From: Clostridium sp. DL-VIII
GTDB taxonomy: Bacteria; Bacillota; Clostridia; Clostridiales; Clostridiaceae
Reading direction: 5' to 3'
Assembly (NCBI RefSeq): GCF_000230835.1
Contig: NZ_CM001240.1
Location: 4,800,779 to 4,864,778 of the forward strand
DNA length: 64,000 bases
Under the pieces are notes generated by a model that did no database searches, was not told the DNA's origin, and saw nothing but the letters and a program-made list of their open reading frames with translations. The position numbers were made by a program, and so were the translations under genes. Of the stretch, positions 45,075 through 55,182 are shown one piece after another. The first letter of the stretch is position 1. Every line of letters begins with the position of its first letter.

Positions 45075-45935
45075 TTATTCTTCCCAATATGTTGGACGAA
45101 TTAAAGCTGGCGGCAGCTTTGTATTTGAATCTCCTTTAGCTGTATTAATTTGACCTTGTGTAAGAAATATACTTTCTTCTAGATTAGTTCCTCTAAGATC
45201 TGCATCCCTCATGTCAGCTCCAATAAAATCTGCTCCACTAAGATCATTTCCTCTAAGATCTGCTGCAATTAAAAATGCTCCTCTTAAATCTGCTCCCCTA
45301 AGATTACTCTTTCTAAGGTCTGCACCAAAACAATCTAATCTGCTTGCAATCTTTTTACGTCTCAAAGTACTTCTTTGCCCATTAAGTGCCTTAGTCCGTA
45401 CAGTTTCACTTGTCTTATGAAGTAATAAATTAACTCTATCACGATATGCTTCTATATCAAATTGCATAAGTGAATCAGGATTCTGATTAGTGACATTTTC
45501 TATTTCCTTTATCAAATCATCAAGCTTATTTTGAATAATATCGTTAGATTGTATCCTAAATGCTTCAGATAAATACCATAGCATTTCATGAAGCTGTCTC
45601 ATTATTAAAAACACCTCAAACATTTCTTTCGCTGCTTCTGGGACTTGTTTCCAATCACGTCCTCCATATGTACCTTGAGCAACTTTTTGCCCTGCTCCGA
45701 AACAATCATAGGCCGTGCAGCCTTTAAGCCCTTTCTTTCTAAGATTTTTGTGAATGGCGCAAGAGAAATCTGATTTTAAGTTTGAACATGGTTTTCCAGC
45801 ATCTTTATCCGCTGGAAAACCTTCAGAAGCAGAAAAATATAATGCTATGCAGCAAAATCCAAAACACTTTTCGCAATCAATTTTCAAATCCTCATATAGT
45901 TCCTTATTAAATATAGCTTCACTTTTGTGTGTCAT
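45075..45935 (-). CDS. Cys-motif + pentapeptide-repeat protein
   Basis: This 286-residue protein has two parts. The N-terminus carries Cys-rich motifs CEKCFGFCCIALYFS (about residues 20-34), a Cys/His pair in SDFSCAIHKNLRKKGLKGC, and YDCFGAGQKVAQ, a pattern found in a family of Firmicutes proteins that may bind metal. The C-terminal third consists of pentapeptide repeats (about nine A(D/N)LRG-type units, such as NLRGADLRGAFLIAADLRGN) forming a right-handed helix. No Qnr-like function can be inferred. GGGGTGAG precedes the ATG. Confidence 0.83.
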   Translation of the reverse strand: MTHKSEAIFNKELYEDLKIDCEKCFGFCCIALYFSASEGFPADKDAGKPCSNLKSDFSCAIHKNLRKKGLKGCTAYDCFGAGQKVAQGTYGGRDWKQVPEAAKEMFEVFLIMRQLHEMLWYLSEAFRIQSNDIIQNKLDDLIKEIENVTNQNPDSLMQFDIEAYRDRVNLLLHKTSETVRTKALNGQRSTLRRKKIASRLDCFGADLRKSNLRGADLRGAFLIAADLRGNDLSGADFIGADMRDADLRGTNLEESIFLTQGQINTAKGDSNTKLPPALIRPTYWEE

Positions 45936-46134
45936 TTTTACTCACCCCATATTCTTAAGACACATAATAATTGTTAATATGTAACTTTATGTATGTATAT
46001 AATTTACTATTTTATATTGCACAGAAATCGTATCGAAATTGCCATAGTACTTTCAATAACAATGCCTATTTAATAAGGTATTCTTAAATATTTTTTAGAG
46101 CTTACTATACTATAGCAAGCTCATTCACTAAATT

Positions 46135-47490
46135 TTATATTAATTCTATTTTCTCTTTAAGTTCATCTATCTTAATTTGCTCATCTTCAGTTAAACTTGA
46201 AATATACTTTTTGAATTCCAAATACCATTCCTTGTCATATTCACTGTCCATGCTTGAATCTGATATATGTCTTGCTAAAAGAATGATTTCTAATTTAGAT
46301 AAGCTTTTAAAGTACGTAATAAATTCATCTTCAAACAAGCATTCAGCATTTAGCATATCTATTAAATCTCCAAGGCTTTTAATATTATTTTTTATAAGCT
46401 GAACTTTATCTTGAGTTGAAGAACTCTCTCTAACTTTTTCGCTTAATTTCCTAAATGCAGAGTTACTTAATTGTTTACCATCAATATATCTAATTACTTC
46501 GTCATTTTTATTTTTATCAGTTGAAATAAATACTGCCTCCAATTTGTTCAACTTAAGGCTGTCATATATTGCTGGAGTTATTTTGACTACTGCCTTTCTA
46601 ATGTAACTTATTAATGCATCATTTTCTATATTTAAAATTTCACAACAGCTATAACCATATTTTATTAAGGCTTCCTGTAATTCATTTAAAGATAATTTTC
46701 CTAACATTCTTTTTATATATTCTCTATCCATATTGCTAATATTAAGACTATTAAGGTTTTTACCACAAGCAATTAAGCCAAGTGAATTAATTAATACTAG
46801 TTCAAAGATGTTTATAAGAAGTAATTCGCTCCTTTTATCATACCCTTTTAATAATTTATTAATTTCAACAATATCAAAGTTATAACAAAACTCATTTTCT
46901 AAATCTAGTGTCTCTAGATAATTACTTGTATATTCAATACCTTTATAATTCATATTATCCATACAAAGCTGATAGTCTACCGAACCCGAAACTTCATGAG
47001 GCTCAAAGAAATCATTATATTCTTTAAAAAATATCGAGATTCCATAATCAATAGTATCGTTATATGAATAATTATCAACATCAAGCTTATTTTTCTGAAT
47101 CTTCTCCAGTAGTTTTTCACTATACGCCACTTTTTCTTTTATTAAATCATGCCCTCTTTTTAACATATCAAATAAACTCGTTTTTTTTAATTCCTCTATT
47201 ATTAATTCTATATTATCGAAAGTTTTTAAATACATTCCTATAGTATAATCAATGCCTTGCATCAGTTTTTCTGCTGTCTCAACCATAACTGAACTGCTCT
47301 CATCTTTTGTATAGTATTTTAGCTGCATTTTTAAAGTTTCTAATCTCTCGTAAGATATTTTCGTTAAATTTACATCATCTAAAAGTTTTCTTTCATGACA
47401 AATTACTAAAATGCTTTTAAAAAAACATTCTGCATCAAGATTGTTTTCTATAGAAAAATTATATCTTTTGATACTCTTACTGTTCCCCAT
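46135..47490 (-). CDS. DUF6179-like protein
   Basis: This 451-residue protein is mostly alpha-helical and acidic, with no membrane segment, signal peptide or catalytic motif that I can name. The general pattern resembles the DUF6179 family, which in clostridia stands next to DUF6323 proteins such as its upstream neighbour. It starts 7 bases after that gene (47497-47964), so the two are co-transcribed and translated as a unit. Function unknown. Confidence 0.55.
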   Translation of the reverse strand: MGNSKSIKRYNFSIENNLDAECFFKSILVICHERKLLDDVNLTKISYERLETLKMQLKYYTKDESSSVMVETAEKLMQGIDYTIGMYLKTFDNIELIIEELKKTSLFDMLKRGHDLIKEKVAYSEKLLEKIQKNKLDVDNYSYNDTIDYGISIFFKEYNDFFEPHEVSGSVDYQLCMDNMNYKGIEYTSNYLETLDLENEFCYNFDIVEINKLLKGYDKRSELLLINIFELVLINSLGLIACGKNLNSLNISNMDREYIKRMLGKLSLNELQEALIKYGYSCCEILNIENDALISYIRKAVVKITPAIYDSLKLNKLEAVFISTDKNKNDEVIRYIDGKQLSNSAFRKLSEKVRESSSTQDKVQLIKNNIKSLGDLIDMLNAECLFEDEFITYFKSLSKLEIILLARHISDSSMDSEYDKEWYLEFKKYISSLTEDEQIKIDELKEKIELI

Positions 47491-47496
47491 AATTTA

Positions 47497-47964
47497 TCAG
47501 TCCTTTTCACTATTTAGATTTGTATAATCCTTAACACCATTTCTAATATTATCTGCAATTTTATATAATACTTTACCTTCTAAAAGTTCTAAAGATCCCT
47601 GACAGTAATTATCAAAGTATTCTTTCATAATTTCTATTAATTCATCATCACCTATATAATCTAAGGTTTCATTCTTATAGTTATAAAAAATTTCTACCAG
47701 TTCATTTATAGTATCACTATAATTATATTGTGAAATATATGGAGAGTTGCAAAAGGCCATTATAATTTTATCTACAATTTGGCCGTCAAACTCTATTCTG
47801 CCGCTTTTCTCAAGTGCCAAATTTCTTGTATTAATTATTTCTTTTATATCGTCCTCATTAAGCCTTAACCCATATTCATGAGTTAATTCATTGCACTTGA
47901 GTATATCATTAAATACCTGCTTATCTAGTGAGCCTTCTTGAAACAAATTAATAATTTCATCCAA
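47497..47964 (-). CDS. DUF6323-like protein
   Basis: 155 residues, helical and acidic. The segment GRIEFDGQIVDKIIMAF-CNSPYISQYN followed by LVEIFYNYKNETLDYIGDDE fits the DUF6323 family. The start is a TTG at 47964, 8 bases after AAGGAAG; no in-frame ATG has a ribosome site, so the TTG decides the start. It is the first gene of the pair with the DUF6179-like gene 7 bases downstream. Function unknown. Confidence 0.6.
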   Translation of the reverse strand: MDEIINLFQEGSLDKQVFNDILKCNELTHEYGLRLNEDDIKEIINTRNLALEKSGRIEFDGQIVDKIIMAFCNSPYISQYNYSDTINELVEIFYNYKNETLDYIGDDELIEIMKEYFDNYCQGSLELLEGKVLYKIADNIRNGVKDYTNLNSEKD

Positions 47965-48153
47965 TTTAAAAACTTCCTTTCAAAAAACTATTGACACAGA
48001 GATTAAAATATGTTATATTAATATTATATAGTCATAATTGTATATTATATCATTGGCTTATTTTATTGTCAATGCGTTTTTCTGAGGGTTTTCAATTTTG
48101 AACGCTCTTTTTTTGCGTTATAAATCCTATTTTTATTTACAATATATATATAT

Positions 48154-48279
48154 TGCAATTTGCAATGTACAGTTCACAATTAACAATTATTGAAGAAATC
48201 CTGTAAGGATTTCAACCATAATTGTCAATTGTACATTGTAAATTTTCAATTGAAACATATATATATATATGTTTCAATT
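48154..48279. repeat. Two adjacent palindromes, AT-rich
   Basis: The first palindrome has arms with GCAATTTGCAATGTACA and TGTACATTGTAAATT-like complement and an inner GAAATCCTGTAAGGATTTC hairpin. The second, AATTGAAACATAT...ATATGTTTCAATT (48248-48279), is nearly perfect. Sequences resembling the first arm (ACAATTAACA plus GAAATTC...GAATTTC) recur degenerately near 55052-55110. Confidence 0.6.
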
Positions 48280-48293
48280 AATTTTATACATTT

Positions 48294-48358
48294 TACATCT
48301 AGATATCTACTTAGCCTATAGCCCTTTCAAATGTAATTTTATTATTGCTCATATATAT
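48294..48358 (+). repeat. Short dispersed repeat, copy 2
   Basis: This shares the block AAATGTAATTTTATTATT and the ordered AGATAT, CTTAGC and ATAG words with 12418-12482. It is non-coding in both places. Confidence 0.65.
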
Positions 48359-48407
48359 CATAAGAATTTTAAGCCTAATATTAATCATGCGAAATAAAGA
48401 AACATAA

Positions 48408-48452
48408 AAATAAAGTAAGGCATCTAAAAAAACACCTTACTTTATTTCTTTA
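48408..48452 (-). terminator. Terminator after gltX
   Basis: On the minus strand AAATAAAGTAAGG pairs with CCTTACTTTATTT across about 13 bases, with a T run after it. Confidence 0.75.
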
Positions 48453-48461
48453 TTTAACTTG

Positions 48462-50123
48462 TTATAGTGCTAAAAACTTATCAAATCTTTCTCTAGTATT
48501 TTCTTCACCTATAATTTGCATTATAGTATAAATATCAGGTGAATTAGTTCTGTGAGTTAAAGCGGCTCTTACAGCTCCCGCAACATCTGAAATCATACCT
48601 TTATATTGATCTGGATTTGCTTTGAATTCTTTTCTATTCGCACAGTATCCAAGTCTAATTCCTATTTCCTTTAAGTCATCAAACCAAGCTTCTTGGCTTT
48701 CTACATTAAATTTAAATTCATTTTTATAAGTAGCTACAACTTCTTTTGCTGCTTCTAAGGTTACACCCTTTGGAAGTTCTATTTGTTCTACTGATTCCTT
48801 ATAGAATAGTTCATCAAAGAAGTAGAAAATCTTATCCTTTACTTCATCCCATTTAGCAAAATCTTTTCTTGGCTTTGGACCTTCTTTATCTATATTAAAG
48901 ATTTCTTTTGCCATCACTTCATTTTCTGAAACTAATTTGTACATCTCTGCATCAAATTCTTTAGCCCAAGTTATATAGTTATCATAAACATATTCTGCTT
49001 TCATTACTGCTATACATTCTTTAGATACATCATTTAATTTAACTAAATCAAATAATGCTCCGCTCTTACCCATCTTTTCTAAATGGATTTCAAATTCATG
49101 ATAATCAGCCTTAGGATTTTCAGCTCTCCATTCTTCAAAAGTAGAATTAACTATATTAAGTAAGTATTCTACTACTGATACTACTGGGAATCCAACTTCC
49201 TTATAATAAGAAACAGCAGCTTCTGCATCTTTTCTCTTTGAAAGCTTTCTCTTTGATCCACCATCCTGCTTCATTATTACTGGAATATGAGCATATCTTG
49301 GAGCTTCAAAACCTAAAACTTCAAATAATTGAACATGTATTGGAAGTGATGATAACCATTCTTCTCCTCTTATTACATCTGTAGTTCTCATTAAATAATC
49401 ATCTATTGCATGAGCAAAGTGGTATGTTGGAAGTCCATCACCTTTTATAAGCACTACATCCTGATTATTCTCTGGGAATGATATATCCCCCTTTATTAGA
49501 TCATGGAATTCAACTCTTTTTTCAGGATTTCCAGGAGACTTTAATCTTATAATATACTTTTCTCCATTTTCAATTCTCTTTATTGCTTCTTCTTCTGTTA
49601 TGTTTCTAAATTTAGCATATTCTCCATAGTATCCTGGAGTTATTTTATTAGCCATTTGTCTTTCTCTAAGTTCTGTTAATTCTTCTGGAGTACAAAAATC
49701 TGGATAAGCTAAACCTTTTATAAGTAAATCTTTTGCAAAAGTATTATATATATCAGCTCTTTCACTTTGTTTATATGGACCATAATTACCTTTAAAAGTG
49801 TCCTGACCTGTCATACCTTCACTAAAATCTAAACCAAAATTATGCATAGTTACTATAGTATCTTCTATTGCACCTTCAACTTCTCTTTTTTGGTCAGTAT
49901 CCTCTATTCTTAAATAAAAAACTCCTTCAGTTTGACTTGCTAATCTTTCATTTATTAATGCTGAAAATACTCCACCTATATGTTGAAATCCAGTTGGACT
50001 TGGTGCGTATCTTGTGACTCTTGCACCAACTTTCAGATTTCTCTTTGGATATTTTTGAATATAATATTCAGGTGTATTTTTAACATTTCCAAATATCATA
50101 TCTGCTAATTTTTCAAAACTCAT
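48462..50123 (-). CDS. gltX: Glutamate--tRNA ligase
   Basis: This 553-residue class I synthetase charges tRNA-Glu. The HIGH-region signature is [17 protein letters not shown] (about residues 38-54), and the KMSKS-type loop is [18 protein letters not shown]. The C-terminal anticodon-binding domain is longer than in the ~490-residue enzymes. The ATG at 50123 lies 8 bases after AAGGAGAG; an earlier ATG at 50144 has no such site. It is the second gene of an operon behind a NUDIX gene, under the T-box at 50850-51100. A separate glnS is present. Confidence 0.93.
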   Translation of the reverse strand: MSFEKLADMIFGNVKNTPEYYIQKYPKRNLKVGARVTRYAPSPTGFQHIGGVFSALINERLASQTEGVFYLRIEDTDQKREVEGAIEDTIVTMHNFGLDFSEGMTGQDTFKGNYGPYKQSERADIYNTFAKDLLIKGLAYPDFCTPEELTELRERQMANKITPGYYGEYAKFRNITEEEAIKRIENGEKYIIRLKSPGNPEKRVEFHDLIKGDISFPENNQDVVLIKGDGLPTYHFAHAIDDYLMRTTDVIRGEEWLSSLPIHVQLFEVLGFEAPRYAHIPVIMKQDGGSKRKLSKRKDAEAAVSYYKEVGFPVVSVVEYLLNIVNSTFEEWRAENPKADYHEFEIHLEKMGKSGALFDLVKLNDVSKECIAVMKAEYVYDNYITWAKEFDAEMYKLVSENEVMAKEIFNIDKEGPKPRKDFAKWDEVKDKIFYFFDELFYKESVEQIELPKGVTLEAAKEVVATYKNEFKFNVESQEAWFDDLKEIGIRLGYCANRKEFKANPDQYKGMISDVAGAVRAALTHRTNSPDIYTIMQIIGEENTRERFDKFLAL

Positions 50124-50184
50124 TATCTTATCTCTCCTTATCATTCTTCCTTACAAGGTATTATAGGCCCCTTGTTATGGCGAT

Positions 50185-50640
50185 TTATATAAATCTTAAT
50201 TGACTTTCCCAATGTTCATTCCAAGTTCCAAATCCCTCTGAATACTTTTTCTCTAAAAACATAGGCAACCTCTCTTTAAGACCATCTGATAAATTAAGGT
50301 TTAACAAATCATCCTTATCTACCCAAAACACATTACCCTCATCAGTTTTTTCTAATAATTCACCACTAAATACATCTGTTCTATAATTGAATACAAAATA
50401 TTTGTCACCAGTTTCATCATTATTCCAGTATATGATTCCACATGGCTCTAAATTTGATATTGTTAGCCCTGTTTCTTCTTTGATTTCTCTTATAGTTGAC
50501 TCTATTAAACTTTCCCCATCTTCTACATGACCTCCTGGAAATGAAATCCTTTTCCAAGATTTAATTCTATCTTGGACTAAAACTTTATTATTTACTTTAT
50601 CATAAACCATGCACATATTGGTCAATTCTACTTTTGCCAC
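50185..50640 (-). CDS. NUDIX hydrolase
   Basis: This 151-residue nucleotide diphosphatase-type enzyme has the full Nudix box: GGHVEDGESLIESTIREIKE with EETGL (about residues 36-58). Members with this N-terminus (VYDKVNNKVLVQDR) act on oxidised nucleotides or other nucleoside diphosphate derivatives. The start is taken as a GTG at 50640, about 12 bases after GGGAGG; alternatives are weaker. It sits between a glutamate-type T-box and gltX, so it would be expressed when glutamyl-tRNA is scarce. Confidence 0.83.
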   Translation of the reverse strand: MAKVELTNMCMVYDKVNNKVLVQDRIKSWKRISFPGGHVEDGESLIESTIREIKEETGLTISNLEPCGIIYWNNDETGDKYFVFNYRTDVFSGELLEKTDEGNVFWVDKDDLLNLNLSDGLKERLPMFLEKKYSEGFGTWNEHWESQLRFI

Positions 50641-50849
50641 TGTTATAATTTCACCTCCCAAAATTAAAAATAATATTTAATCAAAATTATTTATCCTAAA
50701 CTCATAAATATACTGCATCTTCAATATCTGTTGCTTTCTCTTTAAACTGAAGCTTATATTTTTTTTAAATTCCAACCCATTCAAAAAAAATCGTCAAGCA
50801 GTGCTGATGATAAGACAACGTTATATATATTTTTTTAATTTTTAATATA

Positions 50850-51100
50850 AAAAAACCTCTCATCCTAAAAACTTCTAGGACGAAAGGCTTAACTTCCGCG
50901 TTACCACCTAAATTGATTAAATTAATTAATTTAATCCACTTAATTATCTTTAAGGGAATAACCCCATAAATATACTACGCCAAGTGGCTTTCTATTTATT
51001 ACTCCAAAGCTTCCTTCAATAGCTCTAAATTCTAGGCTTCCACCCTCCCTAGATCTCTTAAATTTAAAATACTATTTACTCTTCTTTTTCAACACAGTTA
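50850..51100 (-). promoter_or_regulatory. T-box leader (glutamate-type) of the NUDIX-gltX operon
   Basis: On the minus strand the T-box core AGGTGGTAACGCGG lies at 50896-50909, and the terminator CCTTTCGTCCT with AGGATGAGAGG at about 50856-50886, followed by a U run. Stem I starts near 51098 with an AGAAGAGTAA turn. The expected specifier region reads GAAGGAAGCTTTGGAG, in which GAA (Glu) is followed by a purine and C. The core TGGT pairs with an A73 tRNA, which argues against Gly (U73). The terminator lies about 200 bases before the NUDIX start. Confidence 0.85.
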
Positions 51101-51303
51101 ATTATATATTAGATTTTATTATTTACAAAATACAAATCAATTATACATTTTGAAAATGTTAATGTAAAGAGATTTTATTATAAATATACAAATAACTCAG
51201 ATGCTTTTGTTTAATCTATCTGCAATCTAAACATCAATATATATAACTTCACCATCAAATATAATATATATTCATGCAATATGTTTTAATAACTTCAAAT
51301 TAA

Positions 51304-51352
51304 AACAAAAAAACTCTGCCAGCATAATAATAAATATACTAGCAGAGGATTC
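51304..51352 (-). terminator. Terminator after serS
   Basis: On the minus strand CTCTGCTAG pairs with CTGGCAGAG, separated by about 18 bases, and a run of Us follows. Confidence 0.7.
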
Positions 51353-51377
51353 TTTTATTTTTGTATACTATTTTAAA

Positions 51378-52655
51378 TTATTTAATAACTTTCTTTCCAC
51401 CCATGTATGGTTGAAGAGCAGTTGGAATATTAATAGTTCCATCTTCATTTAAGTTATTTTCAAGGAAGGCAATAAGCATTCTTGGTGGAGCTACCACTGT
51501 ATTGTTTAATGTATGTGCAAAATATTTTCCATCTGGACCATCTACACGAATCTTTAAACGACGAGCTTGTGCATCACCTAAGTTAGAGCAGCTTCCAACT
51601 TCAAAGTATTTCTTTTGTCTAGGAGACCAGGCTTCTACGTCAACTGATTTTACTTTTAAGTCTGCTAAATCACCTGAACAGCATTCTAAAGTTCTTACTG
51701 GTATATCTAAAGAACGGAATAAATCAACGGTATTCTTCCATAACTTTTCATACCACATTTTACTTTCTTCCGGCTTGCATACAACAATCATTTCTTGTTT
51801 TTCAAATTGGTGAATTCTATATACTCCTCTTTCTTCTATACCATGAGCTCCTTTTTCTTTTCTAAAGCATGGTGAGTAGCTAGTTAATGTATGAGGAAGT
51901 GATGTTTCTGGTAATATTGTATCTATGAACTTACCAATCATAGAGTGTTCACTAGTTCCTATTAAATATAGATCTTCGCCTTCAATTTTGTACATCATAG
52001 CATCCATTTCTGCAAAACTCATAACACCAGTTACAACTTGGCTACGAATCATGAAAGGTGGAATACAATATGTAAAACCACGATCTATCATAAAGTCCCT
52101 TGCGTAAGATATAACAGCAGAATGAAGTCTTGCAATATCTCCCATTAAGTAATAGAAACCATTACCTGCAACCTTTCTTGCACTATCTAAATCAATACCA
52201 TTGAATTTTTCCATAATTTCTGTATGATATGGAATTTCAAAATCTGGTACAACTGGGTCTCCAAAACGTTCTAATTCTACATTTTGACTATCATCCTTAC
52301 CTATAGGAACACTTGGATCTATTATGTTAGGAATAACCATCATGATGTTTTTAACTTTTTCTTCTAATTCCTTTTCCTTTATATCTAATTCAGCCATTCT
52401 ATCTGAATCCGCACTTACTTTTTTCTTTACTTCTTCAGCTTCTTCTTTTTTACCTTGAGCCATTAAACCACCAATTTGTTTAGATAGCTTATTTCTATCA
52501 GCCCTCAAAGCTTCTACTTCCTGCTTTACTTTTCTAAGTTCAGCATCTAAATCAATTACTTCATCTACTAAACCTAATTTATTATCTTGAAACTTATTTT
52601 TTATGTTTTGTTTAACTATTTCTGGATTCTCTCTTAAAAATTTAATATCTAACAT
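51378..52655 (-). CDS. serS: Serine--tRNA ligase
   Basis: This 425-residue class II synthetase charges tRNA-Ser. The N-terminal antiparallel coiled-coil arm (about residues 30-105, rich in Lys/Glu) grips the tRNA variable loop. Motif 2 is FRKEKGAHGIEERGVYRIHQ, and motif 3 is PPRMLIAFLENN. The ATG at 52655 follows AGGAGG by 6 bases; an upstream extension in frame falls inside the T-box and is not part of the gene. Expression is controlled by the T-box at 52693-52960. Confidence 0.94.
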   Translation of the reverse strand: MLDIKFLRENPEIVKQNIKNKFQDNKLGLVDEVIDLDAELRKVKQEVEALRADRNKLSKQIGGLMAQGKKEEAEEVKKKVSADSDRMAELDIKEKELEEKVKNIMMVIPNIIDPSVPIGKDDSQNVELERFGDPVVPDFEIPYHTEIMEKFNGIDLDSARKVAGNGFYYLMGDIARLHSAVISYARDFMIDRGFTYCIPPFMIRSQVVTGVMSFAEMDAMMYKIEGEDLYLIGTSEHSMIGKFIDTILPETSLPHTLTSYSPCFRKEKGAHGIEERGVYRIHQFEKQEMIVVCKPEESKMWYEKLWKNTVDLFRSLDIPVRTLECCSGDLADLKVKSVDVEAWSPRQKKYFEVGSCSNLGDAQARRLKIRVDGPDGKYFAHTLNNTVVAPPRMLIAFLENNLNEDGTINIPTALQPYMGGKKVIK

Positions 52656-52692
52656 ATTTTTCCTCCTGATTAAATAATTATTAATTATAATA

Positions 52693-52960
52693 TAAAAAAA
52701 CCGTCCCAATATATAAATTGGGACGGAATAATCCGCGTTGCCACCCAAATTGCTGATTCATAATAAAATCAACCACTCGAAATAGTAATATAAAGGTTAC
52801 TAATCTTTCAGCTTGAACACATGAATTAAATAATCATGTACTTTACCGCTGACAGCTCCAAAAGTGGAAAGATTCAGCCTTTCACCGATTCTCACCATCC
52901 ATCGGCTCTCTGAAGAAATTCTTAAATCGTAGCTTTTATCATCACTGCTTTTTCATATAT
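52693..52960 (-). promoter_or_regulatory. T-box leader (serine-type) of serS
   Basis: On the minus strand the T-box core TGGGTGGCAACGCGG lies at 52733-52747, and the terminator CCGTCCCAAT with ATTGGGACGG (52701-52726) is followed by seven Us. Stem I has a distal CCGAT/ATCGG stem, and the specifier region GAATCTTTCCACTTTTGGAG contains serine codons TCT and TCC. The core TGGC pairs with G73, the expected discriminator of tRNA-Ser. Confidence 0.92.
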
Positions 52961-53251
52961 TTCTTTATATCAATAACACACAAATAATAAATGTGTATAC
53001 TGCATCCTTTATTATTATATATACATTTATACTATTTTTCAAGTAAAACCTCAGCGTTAAAGATTAAATTTATTTATGTCGTCCAAATTCTCTTAAAATC
53101 CCTTATTTATTTTCAGAAAATTAAGAAAATATATTTCCATCAATTTTTGAAAAAACGCCGTACTAGTTGCGTTGCAACTACGCAAAAAAAATTTAATTAA
53201 TTTGTTCCATAGTCTTTAAATTTATCACAACCTTTGTTAAAATAATATTTG

Positions 53252-54631
53252 TTATAAATCGTGTATTTTTATATGCTGATTTAACTGTGATATATCTTCA
53301 GATGTTAGAGTGTCTGTTCGAAAGGATTCTAGCATTCTTGAAGATATTTCTTTTATCCCAATTTTTAATTCTTTTAGTGCTGCGCTACCGTTTTCTAGTA
53401 GTTGTCTTAATATATCTGAAATCTGAACTAATAAATAATGATTTTTCATGGCCTGATAATATAAACAACACGCATGCTCAATATCATATCTTATATTCTT
53501 TTGGTTGTTGAATCCTTCATTTTCTATTTTCCATCTGCTTCTACCAGCGACTACAATTTTAAAAGCATTTCGTTTAGTAACTTGTATATTCGTAACAAAA
53601 ACAAAGTTTTTGGACGTTTCTTCTTTTGTGCTTTTATCTTTAGATTTCTTGCGAATGTTTTCAGTGAAATCTACTATATTAACAGAGCTATTTTTATATG
53701 AAACTTCATTTATATAAGTTAACTTTTGATGTATCTCGTGACTTTTAAAAGTTAAATTAGAGGTGTTTTCATTATTCTCAATATATTTTATGGTTTGAAT
53801 TTCTTCCCAAAGTGTTTTTGCTCTTCCTTCTTTAAATCTAAAAATAAATTTCCACTTATACTCAGTACATAATTTATAAATTGGTTCACATGCATAAAGA
53901 CTATCACCTAAAATGCAGATATTAAGCTTTCTAAACTTATATTTCAATTTTTTCATAAGTCTTCTAGCTGCATTTATTTCACAATCTTGTTTGCTAACGC
54001 TTTCGTTCTCATTTTCTACAAATTCAGTTAATATACTAAATGTCATATTTCCTAAAATAAGCTTAGCTTCTAATACCGTGTGATAATAAGTTATTCTTTC
54101 TATTTCACCAGTATCTTTATTCTTGTGTTCTTTCCTTAAACAATGTTCACAATGTTTTTCCTTAAAGGAAAATAATTGTGAACCATCAATAGCAATGCAC
54201 CAATGCTTATCTAATAATCGATATTTCTCCAACGACCTTTTTTTGAAAAGCTCTCGTATCATATAATCTCTAATTTTTTCTAATTCAGATACGTCTAATT
54301 TTCTCAAAAAGTCATTTATAGTATCATAGTGTGGTATGTCTTCTAACGAGTCATATCCTAATGATTTAGCTATATTATCTATTGCTAAATCATTGTTAAA
54401 ATCATTTGTCATTCTATTCATGCTAACAATTCCAGAAACATTTTTCATAATAACTACAAACAGTATTATTTCTGGATTATAAGTTATATAACTTTGATTT
54501 CTTTTATCTTTCACATTGGCTAATTTCCTATTAAAATCTCTAAAAAAATGCTTTTTTATTTTTGAAAATTCTCCGAAAAAATTTATTTCTTTTTCCATTT
54601 CTCTTTTTTGTTTTCTTGTTCTTCTATTCAT
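53252..54631 (-). CDS. DDE transposase of an unassigned IS family
   Basis: This 459-residue DDE transposase has catalytic residues in CIAIDGSQLFSF (first Asp), NICILGDSLYACE (second Asp) and RWKIENEGFNNQKNIRYD (Glu). A zinc-like HCEHCLRKEHKNKD lies between. The sequence fits the IS4-like superfamily (ISNCY/ISDol-type), but I cannot settle the family. GGGGAAAG precedes the ATG at 54631. The terminal inverted repeats are not clear: GAAAA..GCC...ACTA-like words on both flanks (about 53150 and 54670) suggest ends. It is full-length with no frameshift. It lies between the serS T-box and aguA. Confidence 0.85.
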   Translation of the reverse strand: MNRRTRKQKREMEKEINFFGEFSKIKKHFFRDFNRKLANVKDKRNQSYITYNPEIILFVVIMKNVSGIVSMNRMTNDFNNDLAIDNIAKSLGYDSLEDIPHYDTINDFLRKLDVSELEKIRDYMIRELFKKRSLEKYRLLDKHWCIAIDGSQLFSFKEKHCEHCLRKEHKNKDTGEIERITYYHTVLEAKLILGNMTFSILTEFVENENESVSKQDCEINAARRLMKKLKYKFRKLNICILGDSLYACEPIYKLCTEYKWKFIFRFKEGRAKTLWEEIQTIKYIENNENTSNLTFKSHEIHQKLTYINEVSYKNSSVNIVDFTENIRKKSKDKSTKEETSKNFVFVTNIQVTKRNAFKIVVAGRSRWKIENEGFNNQKNIRYDIEHACCLYYQAMKNHYLLVQISDILRQLLENGSAALKELKIGIKEISSRMLESFRTDTLTSEDISQLNQHIKIHDL

Positions 54632-55182
54632 AACTTTCCCCGCAAACGTAGTAATTTAGGCACTTTTCTTAATTATATTTTATCATAATTCATTACATTT
54701 TTGGAGTTTATTTACTCGAAATTAATTCAATCTTTAGAGCTGGTAAAACCTTATCTTTGAATTTAAAACCAATTTAAATGTAATATTAAGGAATGTGAAT
54801 TATATTATTTTTAAATGTTTTTAATAGTATTATTCGTAAAATCAATTAAAAATATTCCTTTTTATTTATTGATTTTTTAATAAATTCAAATGAAAAATAA
54901 AGCTAAATTCACACACTCATTAAATAAAACAGATGTGCTTATTATTTTCACTGTTTCTAAACTAAATGCCCTTCTTCAGTTGAATCTTGACATAAATATG
55001 AATGGAAGTTTATTATATGATAGATACTAAATATGTTCTAATTGACAGTTTATATTTAACAATTAACAGTAAATGATGAAATTCAAGTTGAATTTCTTTA
55101 AAATTATTAAATATTAATATCTAACTAGAACTTATAACCATAAAACAACCTAAAATAAATTCTTAAAGAAGAGGAGTATTAT
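54632..55182. other. AT-rich intergenic region before aguA
   Basis: This 551-base gap has no gene that I can support. The first 50 bases may hold the right end of the transposase element. At 55052-55110, ACAATTAACAGT and a GAAATTC/GAATTTC hairpin recall a degenerate version of the palindrome at 48154. The rest is spacer, including the aguA promoter. Confidence 0.5.

Larger units (their letters stand above)
47965..48461. other. Repeat-rich intergenic region
   Basis: This 497-base gap without a gene holds two palindromes (about 48154-48246 and 48248-48279), a copy of the short dispersed repeat also seen at 12418 (48294-48358), and the terminator of gltX (48408-48452). The promoter of the DUF6323-like operon presumably lies near 47985-48040. 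Confidence 0.6.

Noticed and set aside
53140..54720. Terminal inverted repeats of the second transposase
   Set aside because: Words such as GAAAA..GCC..ACTA occur on both sides, but spacing differs and no target duplication could be found, so the element's ends are not claimed.
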